A DNA stretch of 64,000 nucleotides from Hydractinia symbiolongicarpus (lineage: Eukaryota > Cnidaria > Hydrozoa > Anthoathecata > Hydractiniidae): positions 5,467,001 through 5,531,000 of the forward strand of contig NC_079888.1 of NCBI RefSeq assembly GCF_029227915.1. Direction: 5' to 3'. Each line of letters starts with the position of its first letter. The first letter of the stretch is position 1. The notes beneath the pieces are model-generated. The model was not told the origin of the DNA. It worked only from the letters and a program-made list of their open reading frames with translations, and did no database searches. The position numbers and the translations under genes were made by a program. Positions 48,901-60,185 of this stretch are shown one piece after another.

Positions 48901-51900
48901 TTGGTGACGGAGCAATCTAATTGTTGATTTTTATACATAAAAATCCGTTATATTTTCTTTAGTATTAAAGGATAGATTGTTTTTGAGTGTTTCGACCTAA
49001 AAAAATTTAGTCATACACACGAATGTGTATCTCTATTTCGTGCATTTTTAACACATGGTAATTTCGGTTGCCATTTTGTCCATGAACAGACAAAATTGCC
49101 GGTAATAAAAATATACATACAGCTTTGTCCTGCATGGGTCGATAAATTTACAAGGATAATTTTATAACTGTGGTTGATCAAGAAAGTCGTTCGAATTATG
49201 AGAATGTCAATTTTTGCGAAATGGTTTTCTTAAAAATATGGTGATGTTAGCAACTATTATGCTAAAGATCCTAAAGAAATATAAAGAAAAGGAGTTGGAA
49301 GGATAGGCGAAACCTTGCTCTATAAATTTACTTTGTAAAGAGTTTGGTTTTGTGGGAGAAGTTGTAAGTGAGTCCGTATTATGTGGCACTCAATGAAACT
49401 ATTTTTTTTTTCACACAGAAAGCAGAATTTTTGTCCACCTTTTGTCTCGATATATGTAAACAATTTCATAGTTCAGCCTTCCTATTTTTATAAAAAAGAT
49501 GATGCCGACACATTGCTTTTAGATTTTTCTTGTTGTGTAACTTTCTCTACCATTTTGTTTTATTTTAGCTTGGTACACTAGGTGCGGGAAATCACTATGC
49601 TGAGATTCAAAAAGTAGAAGAAATCTATGATAAGCATGCTGCAAAAACAATGGGTATTGATAGAAAAGGACAGGTGAGAATTTTGACTCCTTTTTATATT
49701 AAAATATTTTGTAACATACCCTTCGTTACACGTCAAATACGTCTCTCTCACACATGAAACTGCGTTGCTTATGTCCTTTGATTCCAAGGGAGGGCATGCA
49801 AATCAAAAGTGGCTTATGTCAGTAAATTAATTTATGTGATACAAGGAGTAGGTGAAACAAACTAGTTGCGGATACTATAATTTATTTAACACCGTGATAA
49901 CACACATAAAGATATGATATAAGTTTTTAATAAACATTACACAGTATGTCCAGATCATATGTGGCACAACTTTGCGTCAACTGGACAGTCCATTTGATAA
50001 CACATTGTCTTATCCGTATCCATGCAAAAGAGACACTCTCCCGTCACGGATTTGCACTGACCGCCAATCGGTTCTCTTTTATCGTTTAAAGACAGTGCAG
50101 CGACCTGTTTCTTCTCTCCCCACCCATTCGTTGCTAATCGTTGCTTAGACAGAAGCAATACCCGCTTCATTGGTACCGACTCAGATTCATCAACCTGCAA
50201 ACTGCATAATAGCACCACCAATGCAATCATTATTAAAGAGCTCTCCATTTTTAGGGCGTGTGCTGTGCTAACAACCTTCACCTTTCTTTCACGAATGTTG
50301 TCAACCTTATTAAAGTTTTCAAGAATTTTTTTTCATTTCCTCTTTATCCTTATCTGAAGAGTTATCAGAATATAATAGGTAGACAGACATAAGGTTAAAT
50401 TCCCTTGTAGCATATGTTGATTTCTTGGTTGATAAAAATAGCTTAAAGAAGAGCTACTATAGCGTAATTGTTTACTTTTTTTGTTGTTTTTGTTGTTATT
50501 TTTTTAGTTTTGTCTTTTTCTGGACTACACAGTTTATGGAAAAGTTTATATCCGGTTAAATAATAATTTTATTTATAATATAATTTCCATATGTTATTAA
50601 AACAATATTTTCTGTAAATAGATTATAAATAGACTGCTTTCCAATATATTTCTTATTGAAACCAACTTCTTGCAAACAACAATGTGCAATTTAGATTTTG
50701 TTCTGTTCCTCCCACCTTATTCCGCTTTCTCAAAGGTGTTTTTAATCTAATTATGTTTTTACCATATGCATGGCCATGCTACAAGCCATATTGTTGTTTC
50801 TGTTGTTGTTGTTGTTGTTATTGTTGTCGGTACTCACTTTTTATTTACGTCAGTATTATGGATGATAAACTAAACCTAAAAATATATGAACATCGTAACT
50901 ATAAAACTATGAGGAGAGAGAAATTTCTTAATTTTATATTTCGTTTAAATATAATTAATTTATTCTTGAAGTGTAAAACCTTAGTTGATTACGAAGTTAA
51001 TTTTCACTACCGTAAATTCTCGAATTTAACGCGTGGCAAAAAATAAATATTTTTGACGCGTGGAAAATTAGACTAAAAAAAATTATAAAATTTCAGATAT
51101 CAAATCACGCGTAAATAATTGGGCGTAAAAAAATTAAACGCGGTAAATTAGGATTCATTCGACCAGGAAATGTTTATCGTTATGGATTGGCTACGCGCTA
51201 ATAATTAGACGAAAATAAATATTCTGAATTTTAGCTACGCGCTAATAATTGGACGAAAATAAATTATTCTGAATTTTAGCTACGCGCTAATAATTAGACG
51301 AAAATAAATTATTCTGAATTTTAGCTACGCGCTAATAATTGGACGAAAATAAATTATTCTGAATTTTAGCTACGCGCTAGTAATTGGACGAAAATAAATT
51401 ATTCTGAATTTTAGCTACGCGCTAATAATTGGACGAAAATAAATTATTCTGAATTTTAGCTACGCGCTAATAATTGAAGAAAGTAAATATTCTGAATTTT
51501 AGCAACGCGCTAATAATTAGACGAAAGTAAATATTCTGAATTTTAGCTACGCGCTAATAATTAGACGAAAATAATTCTGCGCGCTAATAATTGGACGGAA
51601 ATAAATTACGATTTTCCCTAAAAATTGGTGCTCCGCGTTAATTAGAGCACACGTGGTATGTAATTCCCGGCAACACCTACGGTAGACAACTCTGATTAGT
51701 TTTCACAGATTGTTATTATAGACCTTACACAATAACTCGTTTAAAATTCGTTACACAATAACTCGTTTAAAATTGTCCTAACATTTTTCTTACATAAAGA
51801 ATCCAAATTTGAGTTAAACGTTTTCTACAACCTTCCTCAAATTTTCCTATGTCGCATGCATTCATCATTTTTTTCACTGTGACAAACGGTATTTGGTTTT

Positions 51901-54900
51901 TAATTGTTGTTACATTGGAACAGGCGAAGTGATTGTCTGGCGCGCTCAAAGTGTCCTGGTGTTAAAAAATGTGATCAATTACAATGTATTAGATTAGGAT
52001 AATTTTTGCTGATCGTTTGATATATAGTAGTGGTTGTGTTGTGTCTTAAATTATCATGTCGTTTCCTGATTTAGGGTTACACCACTGTTTCTCTCAATCA
52101 GAAAAAAAAAATTCTAATATTTGCTGAAATTTATTAAAATTACGTTTATACATTCGAAGCACTACGATGTTGTTGCTGTTTTTTTTTTGTATTAAGGTGT
52201 GTGTGTGTCTAATTTTAGGTGTGTGTTATGATCCATTGTGGTAGCAGGGGGCTTGGTCACCAAGTTGCTACAGGTACCTTTTAACACATCTTCGCCTATC
52301 CAAGATAGATATTTGTTTTTAATTTTTATTTGGGTGATAACCCGTGTAAGAAACATTTTCCTCTCCTATTTTTGTTCTTTTAAAAAAATGGTTTTTAGAT
52401 GCTCTTGTTATTATGGAGAAAGCGATGGCTCGTGATAAAATTGATGTGAACGATAGACAGGTTTGTAAGGAAGTTTATACTGCTCACGTTATCCTTTCGT
52501 CCTGTGTAACTCCTTTAGGAACAAACGTGATCAGTTAATCTTGGGACACAGAAATATTAATTTCCTTATACTTGACTAGCTCAAATGTAATGTTTGTTGG
52601 GCGTAAATTTTACGCATTGCTCTCTGGTGCAGCTACTAATCAACTGTAAGTCTCACATCCTGTGGTCGCAAGGGGTCGCAAAATGCTGTAGATGTGTGCG
52701 TTAGGTTACTTTTTTTTAATGATGTTTAACAAAGACATGGACATGTCTTGTTGTATTATAGCTAGCCTGTGCACGCATCAATTCAAAAGAGGGACAAAAC
52801 TATTTAAAAGGTATGGCAGCGGCTGCTAATTATGCGTGGGTGAATCGTTCAAGTATGACATTCTTGACACGTCAGGTATGAAGTTGTTGTTTTTAAATTT
52901 GTTGGATGCCTTGTTAAAAAAGTCTGTAATCTTTCACAAAAAAACAAGAGTTTATTTGGCAAAGAGCTGCAGAAGTAAACGTTATACAAATGCGAAATTT
53001 AGGTCAACAACATTTAAATTTCGGTAGTCACACTTTCTAACATGTCGAATAAACAATCGGCGTCAGAAAACAAATAGCCCCTTTTGGAGTTCGGATTGAA
53101 CTAATTAAAAGTGCAAGTAACTTTGATAAGTTCGAATTACATGGTTCTAATGTGTATATATTTACTCGATTAGTAAACGTCAAAATTTGCCGCCTTGGCT
53201 TTGTATTTTTCAAGAATTTTGGACACGAATTTTTCATTTCTTCTGAACAGGCTTTTGGTAAAGTGTTTAATTCCACACCAGATGATCTTGATATGCAGAT
53301 GATATATGATGTTTCACACAACATAGCAAAGACAGAAGAACACGTATCGTTTCATGCACTAAATGCTAGTTAAATATCTATATTTATTCACCCAATTATG
53401 TTGCATTTTTATTTTCACAAAAACAGGAATCTAAATATCAAGATTTCTTACGTGCTGATCTCTGATCTATTTTTTTATTTCTATATATATATTGTGCAGG
53501 AATGATACCCGTTTGATTTGCATCAAATTATTTGGGCTTACAGCTATTATGTGATACTTTTCGTGATTCCTTACGCAAAAGCTAAGCCTTTTTTTATGTG
53601 CTGAGTGTAAAAAAATAGCAGTGTAGAAAGGTTGTTGTTGGTATTTATTTTCTTTTTTTTTACTTGGATGGTTTCTGTAGTTCTACTAGTTACGAAAAGT
53701 TTGTCGTGAATTTCTTAACTTCTGTTAGATAGTAGATGGCAAACTAAAGACGTTACTAGTACATCGTAAAGGTTCCACGAGGGCGTTTCCACCTCATCAC
53801 CCTTTAATTCCTGTTGACTACCAGGTAAGACCGCAAGTTGAATTCTTTTTTTTTTTGATGGAGAAAAAAATAAAGAGTATATGATCGATTAGTGTAATTT
53901 TATACTGTATAAATAAGAGATCGTAATGAAGCACGCTATAAAGACACTATAGAACACTATAGAAACATCTGTCTGATGCCATTAAACCTGTCCTGGGCAT
54001 ATTGAAGACAAATTTCTCTCGGTCCTCCAATAGTAGGGGTGTGGAATGGGGAGAGGGGAAGGGGGTGGGTGAATTTCACAAATATTAGTACTAGTTAATT
54101 TTTTAATAGTAGGAAAGGCGGTGGATTTGAAACATTTTAAATATTTTTGAAGCAATAGCTAGTAAGTGTTAACACAAGATGATAATCGTTTATTATCAAT
54201 TTGCCATTTTTTATGTCAGAAAAAGAAAATTAATGATTAGCTGAGATTGTTTTGGGTGGCAAAAATTTTAAATATTATTAGTGAGAGGATGTGGAACAAG
54301 AATGTCCTGGCTGAATTTTCCAAAAATTAATAGTGTAGGGGGGTGCACTATTGCAAACTTAAGAGTACGCAAATATATATTGAAATAATAAAGGATCCGA
54401 ACAAAATAAAAAAGCCAAATTTTAAAAAATTATGACGTAGGAAAAGTAAAGAAGTCATCATTAAATTTTTGCTCTTAATTCAATTCTTTTATTTTGGTTA
54501 GTTATTGTGCTAAATTTCATAGCTATTTTTCGTTCCTAAATTTTAAATTGTTGTTGTTATCTGCATAAATTCTGTTCGAGATATTTATAAAAATTTGTTG
54601 TAATCTAGTTGACTGGTCAACCTGTTTTGATTGGTGGAAGTATGGGCACGTGTAGGTAAGTTGGGCTATCATTGTTTCACCTGACATTCGATTTCGTAGT
54701 TTCGTCTATAGTACCAACTTCTGTAAAGCGCATAAAAGCATAAACATTTCCTAAGTATTAACTTTCGCTTTCGTAAACAGGAAAAATATCCCAACCAGAT
54801 TTTGCAAATAGTGGACTGGTGAAGTTTAAGTATATTCTAATTTGAACTCAGATGATGTTTTCTTTAAGGCGTATTTTCACGGAGCGATTCTAAAATGGTG

Positions 54901-57900
54901 AATAAGCTGCGAAATTTCTTTTTGGTCTTCACGAGAAACAAAAAAACATGTAGCCAATTTAAAATACTTAATGTGAACACTCTTATTATTACAACAGTTA
55001 TTTCAAAAATAAACATGAATAGTAATCTTCTGATCGATTAAAAGTTTACGGGGAAATCCTTCGCCGCTAAAAAATAGGAACTGTTTCTACTTTTCGACAA
55101 AGCGGGATTTTTTCTAAGCAAAATCAAAACAAATAAAACTGTGCATGTCCAGATACATTTTGTTGTCCAATTCGCTTCAAAAAAATCTGATTTTTTAATT
55201 GATCGTTTCTGTAAGAATTTCCACAGGCTTACGACTAGTTTGTTATAATTTTAGAATTGTGTTTGTTTAACGGGTACGCAGCGTTTACGTTTTTTACTGC
55301 AGCTATAATGTTTTGACAAAAAAATAAAATCAAAACAACTTCGTTCGTAAATAAATTATACTTTAACAGATTTCTTGTTTATATTACGTCAGCATGGAGT
55401 TTAGCATGATTTGCTTGTACAGTATACCAAATTTCATTTTAATGTGAGCAGTCGATCATAAAAAACCTGGATATATTTGTACACGACGCATCTAGATTGT
55501 TTGTGAAATATTTCCCACACATCTAAGTTCTTTGTTCACTGGAAATCCCCTTTATAAAAATATAGACTTTTAATCAATTAAAATGTCTGCTCCACAAGCA
55601 GAAATAATGGGTAACATGACTAGTTTGTTATAATTTTAGAATTACGTTTGTTTAGTTACATTTTAACGGGTACGCAAAAAGGGATGATCGAAACATTTGG
55701 ATCGACATGTCACGGAGCAGTAAGCAATACATTCTAATCTGCTTGCATATGCACATCCAGGAAGAATTGGAGAAGGTTTTATATCCCATAAAAAATGTTT
55801 CGTTTCGTTAATGATATTTTTATCTATTCCAGGGAAGAGCTTTATCGAGAGCAAAGTCAAGGTAACGCTATTAATATATATATATGTTATATTTACATAT
55901 ATATTTACAGCTCGTTTGAAATTTCTTCATCTACTTATTTGTTGCATTGAGCGTACCCACAACTTTTTTATTGAATGCCAGTTATTCTTTTATAATAGTT
56001 CAAAATTTTATGTACACTCGTAACTTGTGAGTTTGTCCTCCATACAAACAAAATTATAATTCAAGCTGAAATATGCTATGTTCCTTACACATTTTTGTAT
56101 TTATGTTGTTCTGAAAATATACATTTCGAAGCTGGGTGTATGTTTAGAACACGCTTAATTTTCTCCCATTTAGAACTTTTATATTCTTATTAAAGACTAG
56201 TTAGCCCGTGGAAAATCCACGGGTTTGCCCGTTCTTTTTATACCGCATTTCGTGCTTCTCGCTATTGCGCAGCTAAGCTACCATTTTCCGTGAATGACAG
56301 ACAGACAGACTTATATGGGCATTATAATATAGATAATTCATAAAATGCTGTCATTTTTAGGCGGAACATAAATTATTTAGAAGTTCTCGACAGATTAAAA
56401 GAAATGGGTATTGCTATCCGTGTTGCGTCTCCTAAACTGGTAATGGAAGAGGTGCGTATTGTGGTCAATTTTATTTCAAAAATGGCGGAATTTTTTAAAA
56501 AAACATTGACATTGGTGTGTGTTAAGGATACTGAAGTGATTCGAAGACATTCAGTATATTCATTATTTTTCAAAAGGTTTACAAAAATTAGATTTGGATA
56601 TAAAAGCAAATTAAATTGTCTATAAGATAATATAAATATGAAATTTTTATTTTTTCAGCTAGCCATAAAATGTCTCTGAATCATTAAAGTATTCATAGGT
56701 GAAACAGAAATGTAATTCCCTACGAAATATTACTGTATTATAATTAAATTCCTTTGAGACCTGCACATGAGAGATAACTTCTAGCCCTATTCCTGACTGG
56801 ATTTCAGTTAACAGAACAGGGAAAGAGGACACACACCTAGCATATTTTTTCTTGCGAATCTTTTGCTAATTTGCTATCATATTCAATAAGACAAATCGAT
56901 CATAGCAGTCACTGTCCCTATAATAAAAAACAGCTACAATTTGGGACGAAGTCTACAGTACTGAGAATAAATGAGAAATTACAATTGAATGTTAGCGATG
57001 AACAAAGTCGCTTTCAATTTGATTACACCGGTTATACTCGTCCGTCTTGATCAGAGGTCTGGCCAGGGTTAACCACTCTCAGTGGAGAATGGACACGGAT
57101 TTGCAATGATAAACGTTATGTCTTTCTACACACGCTAATCCGATAAGCTATCTTTATGCGTCGCTAATGTATTGCCGCACTACGTGTGGTGTGTTCGGCC
57201 ACAGGCAGTATTTTAGCGAAGCACAGAATAGCTTTAATCAGTTACATACTGCTTAAGCCGGATTTCCACTTCCAAAAATGCTACATGTGTCGTATCGAAA
57301 TCAATCGCTTTGATAAGACAAGCTTGATCTTTCGGTCGATATGTGTCAAAACGTAAAAAAGTTTAATTTAATTCAACTTTTTTTCGTAGTACGCGTATCA
57401 AAAATTCAACAAACAAAAGAATAATGAAGTATAGTTATCTTTTGAACCAATCATTAAAACTAAAATTATACGTTACGTACGATAATTGTATTTTTAAGTG
57501 GAAATCCGGTTTTAATGAGCGCCCTTATTGTACGAATAGGAATAAAGTATTTTAGCTAGTAAATATTGTCAGTACAACCCAACATTCTAACGCAGTATCC
57601 TTCATAATTTAAAAAAATTGGTTTAGAGATCAAATTAAAAATGTCAGTGTCTTTTTTGTTTACTGTTAGATAAAATAAAAATAAAATGGGGATATATCCT
57701 GTTTTATTTAGGCACCTGAATCGTACAAGAACGTGACAGACGTGGTGAATACATGTAAGTTGTGTTCTCCCTTTCTCGCTGGTGTTGCAGTGTAAACCAA
57801 TCTTTAATATTCTATAAATCTAACCCCCTATTGGTCAAATACTTTCCTACCTCTCTGATTACCCCCCACCCCCCATAACATAACATGTACAGACTCAGGT

Positions 57901-58568
57901 TTCATAAAATAAACATAAGCTTAGGGTAGCATATCATCGAGCTTTTCCATAGTTGCACCAAATCACCATTGACAATCACTGTGATATTAAGGACTACTTT
58001 CACAAATTTCAAAGCAGCTTAATGATTGAGCACTTGAGAACAATCTTAATATTACTTTGGCTTACCTTTAGAAGCTAAAATAACCTAAAACAAAAAGTGT
58101 GGTGACCAAAATCTACCGGGTTTATTTTTTTTACATAAGCTTACTAATTAGGATGAAGCATACACGTCCCTGATTTCAAAAATTATGGATGCTTATAAAA
58201 AAAACATGTATTCCTCCCGCCTTCCTGATTACTCGAGCTGCAAAGAAAAAATGGAGACAAAAATCTCTAAAAATTGCTATTTTTCGTCCCCAGAAATTCA
58301 CACATTCCGTTGAAAGTGATTGAGTAAATAATTTCTAAGTGGGTACAAGCCACTTGCAAATCTTCGCCATTTCCTAAATTTTATTTTTGTTGACGGTAAA
58401 AAAAACTTCACTCAGTAAAGGCGGATCTTCTGACATGTATTTCACGTTGGGAAGAACGTATTATTGTACATCCCAGTTGTGTTTGTAATATCTTGTTTTG
58501 TAGGCCACGATGTGGGGATCAGCAAGAAAGCAATTAAATTGAAGCCTATTGCTGTTATAAAGGGTTAA
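42952..58568 (+). CDS. RTCB: RTCB, RNA-splicing ligase (tRNA ligase catalytic subunit)
   Basis: RTCB joins 2',3'-cyclic-phosphate or 3'-phosphate RNA ends to 5'-OH ends using GTP and Mn2+. It is the catalytic subunit of the animal tRNA ligase complex and also reseals XBP1 mRNA in the unfolded protein response. Twenty exons join to 507 aa (human 505). The ATG at 42952 gives [18 protein letters not shown]; an upstream in-frame TTG is ignored. Metal and nucleotide ligands are all present: D121 and C124 ([11 protein letters not shown]), N228 and H229 (GAGNHYAE), H261 ([11 protein letters not shown]), H355 (DVSHNIAK), the guanylylated nucleophile H430 (STCHGAGRALSR), and the C-terminal VIKG. C262 replaces the usual serine after H261. 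Overall identity to the human protein is very high along its full length. Intron 9 (2.5 kb) contains an antisense gene. Confidence 0.97.
44520..44785 (-). mobile_element. 3' end of a non-LTR retrotransposon in RTCB intron 3
   Basis: On the minus strand it encodes the C-terminus of a LINE ORF2: [35 protein letters not shown]. The stop is followed by a short 3' UTR (CATGCTAGCATGGAAAACGG) and a (ATG)n-type tail, seen on the plus strand as ATCATCATCATCATCATTATC. The GRP.KTW motif and the trinucleotide tail are typical of RTE/CR1-like elements. Only the last 75 codons remain. Confidence 0.85.
48714..48736. repeat. (AAAT)n microsatellite in RTCB intron 8
   Basis: Five to six AAAT units in a row (AACAAATAAATAAATAAAT). 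No other function visible. Confidence 0.8.
49881..49886 (-). terminator. Poly(A) signal of the nested secreted-peptide gene
   Basis: TTTATT on the plus strand is AATAAA on the minus strand, about 70 bases past the stop codon at 49955. This supports the nested frame being a real gene. Confidence 0.5.
49955..50248 (-). CDS. Small cysteine-rich secreted peptide, nested in RTCB intron 9
   Basis: 97 aa from the ATG at 50248 ([24 protein letters not shown]), a textbook signal peptide. The mature part begins near VPMKRVLLL and carries a basic, Lys/Arg-rich stretch. It ends in a compact six-cysteine module: C-x6-C-x2-C-x7-C-x4-C-x7-C, the last being ...KLCHI. I do not recognise the family; secreted six-cysteine peptides include antimicrobials, protease inhibitors and venom-type peptides, and nothing here decides between them. 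The frame also runs 11 codons further up to a GTG, which I reject as start. It is antisense to RTCB, has no intron in the coding part, and has an AATAAA about 70 bases after the stop. A 5' UTR exon could end at the acceptor-like GTTGTTAGCACAG just upstream. Confidence 0.65.
   Translation of the reverse strand: MESSLIMIALVVLLCSLQVDESESVPMKRVLLLSKQRLATNGWGEKKQVAALSLNDKREPIGGQCKSVTGECLFCMDTDKTMCYQMDCPVDAKLCHI
51007..51685. mobile_element. MITE with CTACCGTA ends and expanded internal array
   Basis: The ends are CTACCGTA (51007-51014) and its reverse complement TACGGTAG (51678-51685). Just inside are AATTCTCGAATTTAACGCGTGG and, inverted, CTCCGCGTTAATTAGAGCACACG. The interior is a tandem array of a unit with the same CGCG..TAATTA words. 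No coding capacity. It lies in RTCB intron 9. Confidence 0.65.
51186..51600. repeat. Tandem array, about 45-bp unit, 9-10 copies
   Basis: The unit is approximately TTAGCTACGCGCTAATAATT followed by GGACGAAAATAAATTATTCTGAATT. Units alternate AATTAGACG and AATTGGACG. Decayed units at both ends (51090-51170, 51480-51600) share the CGCG core. The near-identity of the middle copies indicates recent amplification. Confidence 0.9.
53344..53728 (+). other. Probable U12-type (minor spliceosome) intron 13 of RTCB
   Basis: The donor is CAC|GTATCGTTTC, one base from the U12 consensus GTATCCTTT. The branch-site region TTTCTTAACTT (53711-53721) is one base from TTCCTTAAC and lies about 10-11 bases before the AG at 53727-53728, the spacing typical of U12 introns. 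There is no polypyrimidine tract between branch and acceptor. Frame supports this boundary: ...AKTEEH | [15 protein letters not shown]. Confidence 0.7.
55232..55284 (+). pseudogene. RTCB: Partial duplicate of the RTCB exon 16 boundary
   Basis: ACTAGTTTGTTATAATTTTAGAATT..GTTTGTTTA..ACGGGTACGCA here repeats, about 365-375 bases upstream, the acceptor side of exon 16 at 55619-55678. The duplicate lacks the GTTACATTTT of the true exon start and diverges after ACGCA, so it cannot serve as an exon. Confidence 0.7.
56193..56335 (-). repeat. Palindromic repeat C (CTAGT..CCCGTGG family), copy 2
   Basis: GACTAGTTAGCCCGTGGAAAATCCACGGGTTTGCCCG, TTTTATACCGCATTT, GCGCAGCTAAGCTACCATTTT, GACAGACAGACAGAC and CATTATAATA match 8425-8563 in reverse orientation. 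The centre CCCGTGGAAAATCCACGGG is a near-perfect palindrome. In RTCB intron 17, 25 bases before exon 18. Confidence 0.75.
57161..57240 (+). mobile_element. tRNA-like SINE, family 2, deleted copy
   Basis: CGCTAATGTATTGCCGCACTACGTG and GGCAGTATTTTAGCGAAGCACAGAATAGCTTTAATC match the two flanks of the 60186 copy; the middle with the B-box is lost. Confidence 0.5.
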
Positions 58569-59615
58569 TCATTTTGTATTTTTATAACAGAAAGAATATT
58601 TATATTTATTTCTTAAAGATGTCCAAGTTTATTACACATTTTATTTTGTTTTTGCGTGGCCGTCAGATAGCACCATCCTCTTTTAAAATAACATATGGGA
58701 GGGTGCTTGAATACTTGAAAGCTAATCGACGTGTGATTAAATTTCTGAAAAATCCGCCCTTTTGCTTCAAAATCACGTGATACATAGGTTATTACTGTAA
58801 GGCCTGTTCTACATTGAATATAAATTCTAATACTTTAAGCACTAACTTTGCCGATGAGCGGATGATTTACACTAATGGGAACTGGATATTTTTCAACTTA
58901 ATTTTTTCAACCCAATGTGTGGAGTTCCAGACATAGTGTTAGTGCATCTCTTTTATTTTCATTTGACGCGAAAACGCTCTCGTTATAAAATACTAAGCCG
59001 TCCTACCTCGATCTCAAGATCTGTAGCGTTTTTTGATAAGAGGATGATTCGCGTGGGATCGAGGTTGCCTTACATGGCAAAGTATGATGTGAATACAATT
59101 TACAACCACGCATGTCGTTGTACAGGTGCAATTCTCTTTAATACCGGTGCAACTCTAACAGTTGCCTGTTTAGAAGGCGTTGGCACTTTTCTCGCTCTTT
59201 TTCTCGTTTTCTTCCTTTGCATACATTAACTTCGATAAACTTCAAAGTAAAAAAAAAACGTACTTTTAATTTTCAGGCATTATTTTTTGCACATTTTGAA
59301 CGATTTTGGAGAGATTTATTTCAAATCAAAACAAAGCACCAATTTTTATCAAGAAGTAACATTTAAAAATACAAGATAAGAAGTGGAATTTTTTAAAAGG
59401 ACTCAACGAATTGATAGTTGGAAATTATGATATTCTGAAGTCATAAATATGAAAAGAGAAAAGCAACAGATGGTATAGGGTTTAGAATCAAATTCTTATT
59501 GAGCTGTTTAGAAATATGTAGGAAACATTTTAGGCTCAAATGGATGAATTTTAAAAAATCATTAAGCCTGCCTTGCAAAACTTGTAACAGAAAGAGAGTG
59601 GACACGCAGTTGTAT
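58569..59615. other. RTCB 3' flank, no gene seen
   Basis: Contains short open frames (for example 58915-59229) without recognisable domain or codon-bias support. No repeat family identified. Confidence 0.4.
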
Positions 59616-59619
59616 TCAA

Positions 59620-59721
59620 CCTCGTCCTCATGGCTTTTTCTGACAATCTCGGACGGCGAGAAGCAATTCTCGCTGTTCGCCCGAGATTGTCAGAAAGAGG
59701 AAAAGAACCCTGGAGACGAGG
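59620..59721. mobile_element. Hairpin MITE, CCTCGTCC ends, copy 2
   Basis: The ends CCTCGTCCTCA and TGGAGACGAGG pair. Inside, TTTCTGACAATCTCGG and CCGAGATTGTCAGAAA are exact complements, with GGCGAGAA/TTCTCGC nearer the centre. The whole can fold into one long hairpin. An open frame across it is a by-product. Confidence 0.85.
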
Positions 59722-60185
59722 CTAAGGTGTGTTATGACAAAAGACTCATCTATGGAAAAAAATGATAACTCTTAACTTAAAAAAGTTCATCTTATTCTGT
59801 TTGGACTATGTTTAGAATTAGGAATGTAACATTTATTAAGTAAAATTCAAAATAATAAGGCAAATATAAAGCCACATTTACTTAATGCTTACAACACGCT
59901 TCCTCGTCAAAAGTCGCCTTTGATAAAAAAAAATTCGAATTTAACTCAGTTTGACGTCATCTCCCGCACAATCCATTAAACGAAGCTCAGAGTAAAAGAA
60001 GAAGAATAAAATATACAACTAAGTTTAATTTTGTGGATAATTGAAAGATGTCTCCTTGTATTATACCTTTTTTCAATAAAAATTATTAAAGTGACGCTAG
60101 AAAGCATTCTTTTTTTCAGCTTACCAAACAGGTAAGAAACATATAGGTGAATACACACCATCCGGATAAACTATCTGAGTTCATC

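Larger units (their letters stand above)
42952..58568 (+). other. RTCB: RTCB exon map
   Basis: Coding exons, all consistent in phase: 42952-43050, 43872-43950, 44448-44515, 44972-45020, 45878-46023, 46668-46729, 46837-46886, 47348-47454, 49569-49673, 52219-52273, 52399-52460, 52762-52875, 53251-53343, 53729-53824, 54609-54655, 55656-55719, 55833-55861, 56361-56451, 57712-57754, 58504-58568. Exon 17 is only 29 bases (GRALSRAKS). Intron 13 (53344-53728) has U12-type signals; the others are ordinary GT-AG. No canonical AATAAA was found close behind the stop; ATTGAATATAAA near 58815 is a possible weak signal. Confidence 0.93.

Noticed and set aside
58915-59229. A 104-codon frame downstream of RTCB
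   Set aside because: No domain, no splice or poly(A) context and no paralog in the window; its hydrophobic C-terminus follows from T-rich composition.
59499-59765. An 88-codon frame with CETCNRKR-like residues
   Set aside because: It runs through the hairpin MITE at 59620-59721, so most of it is repeat sequence.
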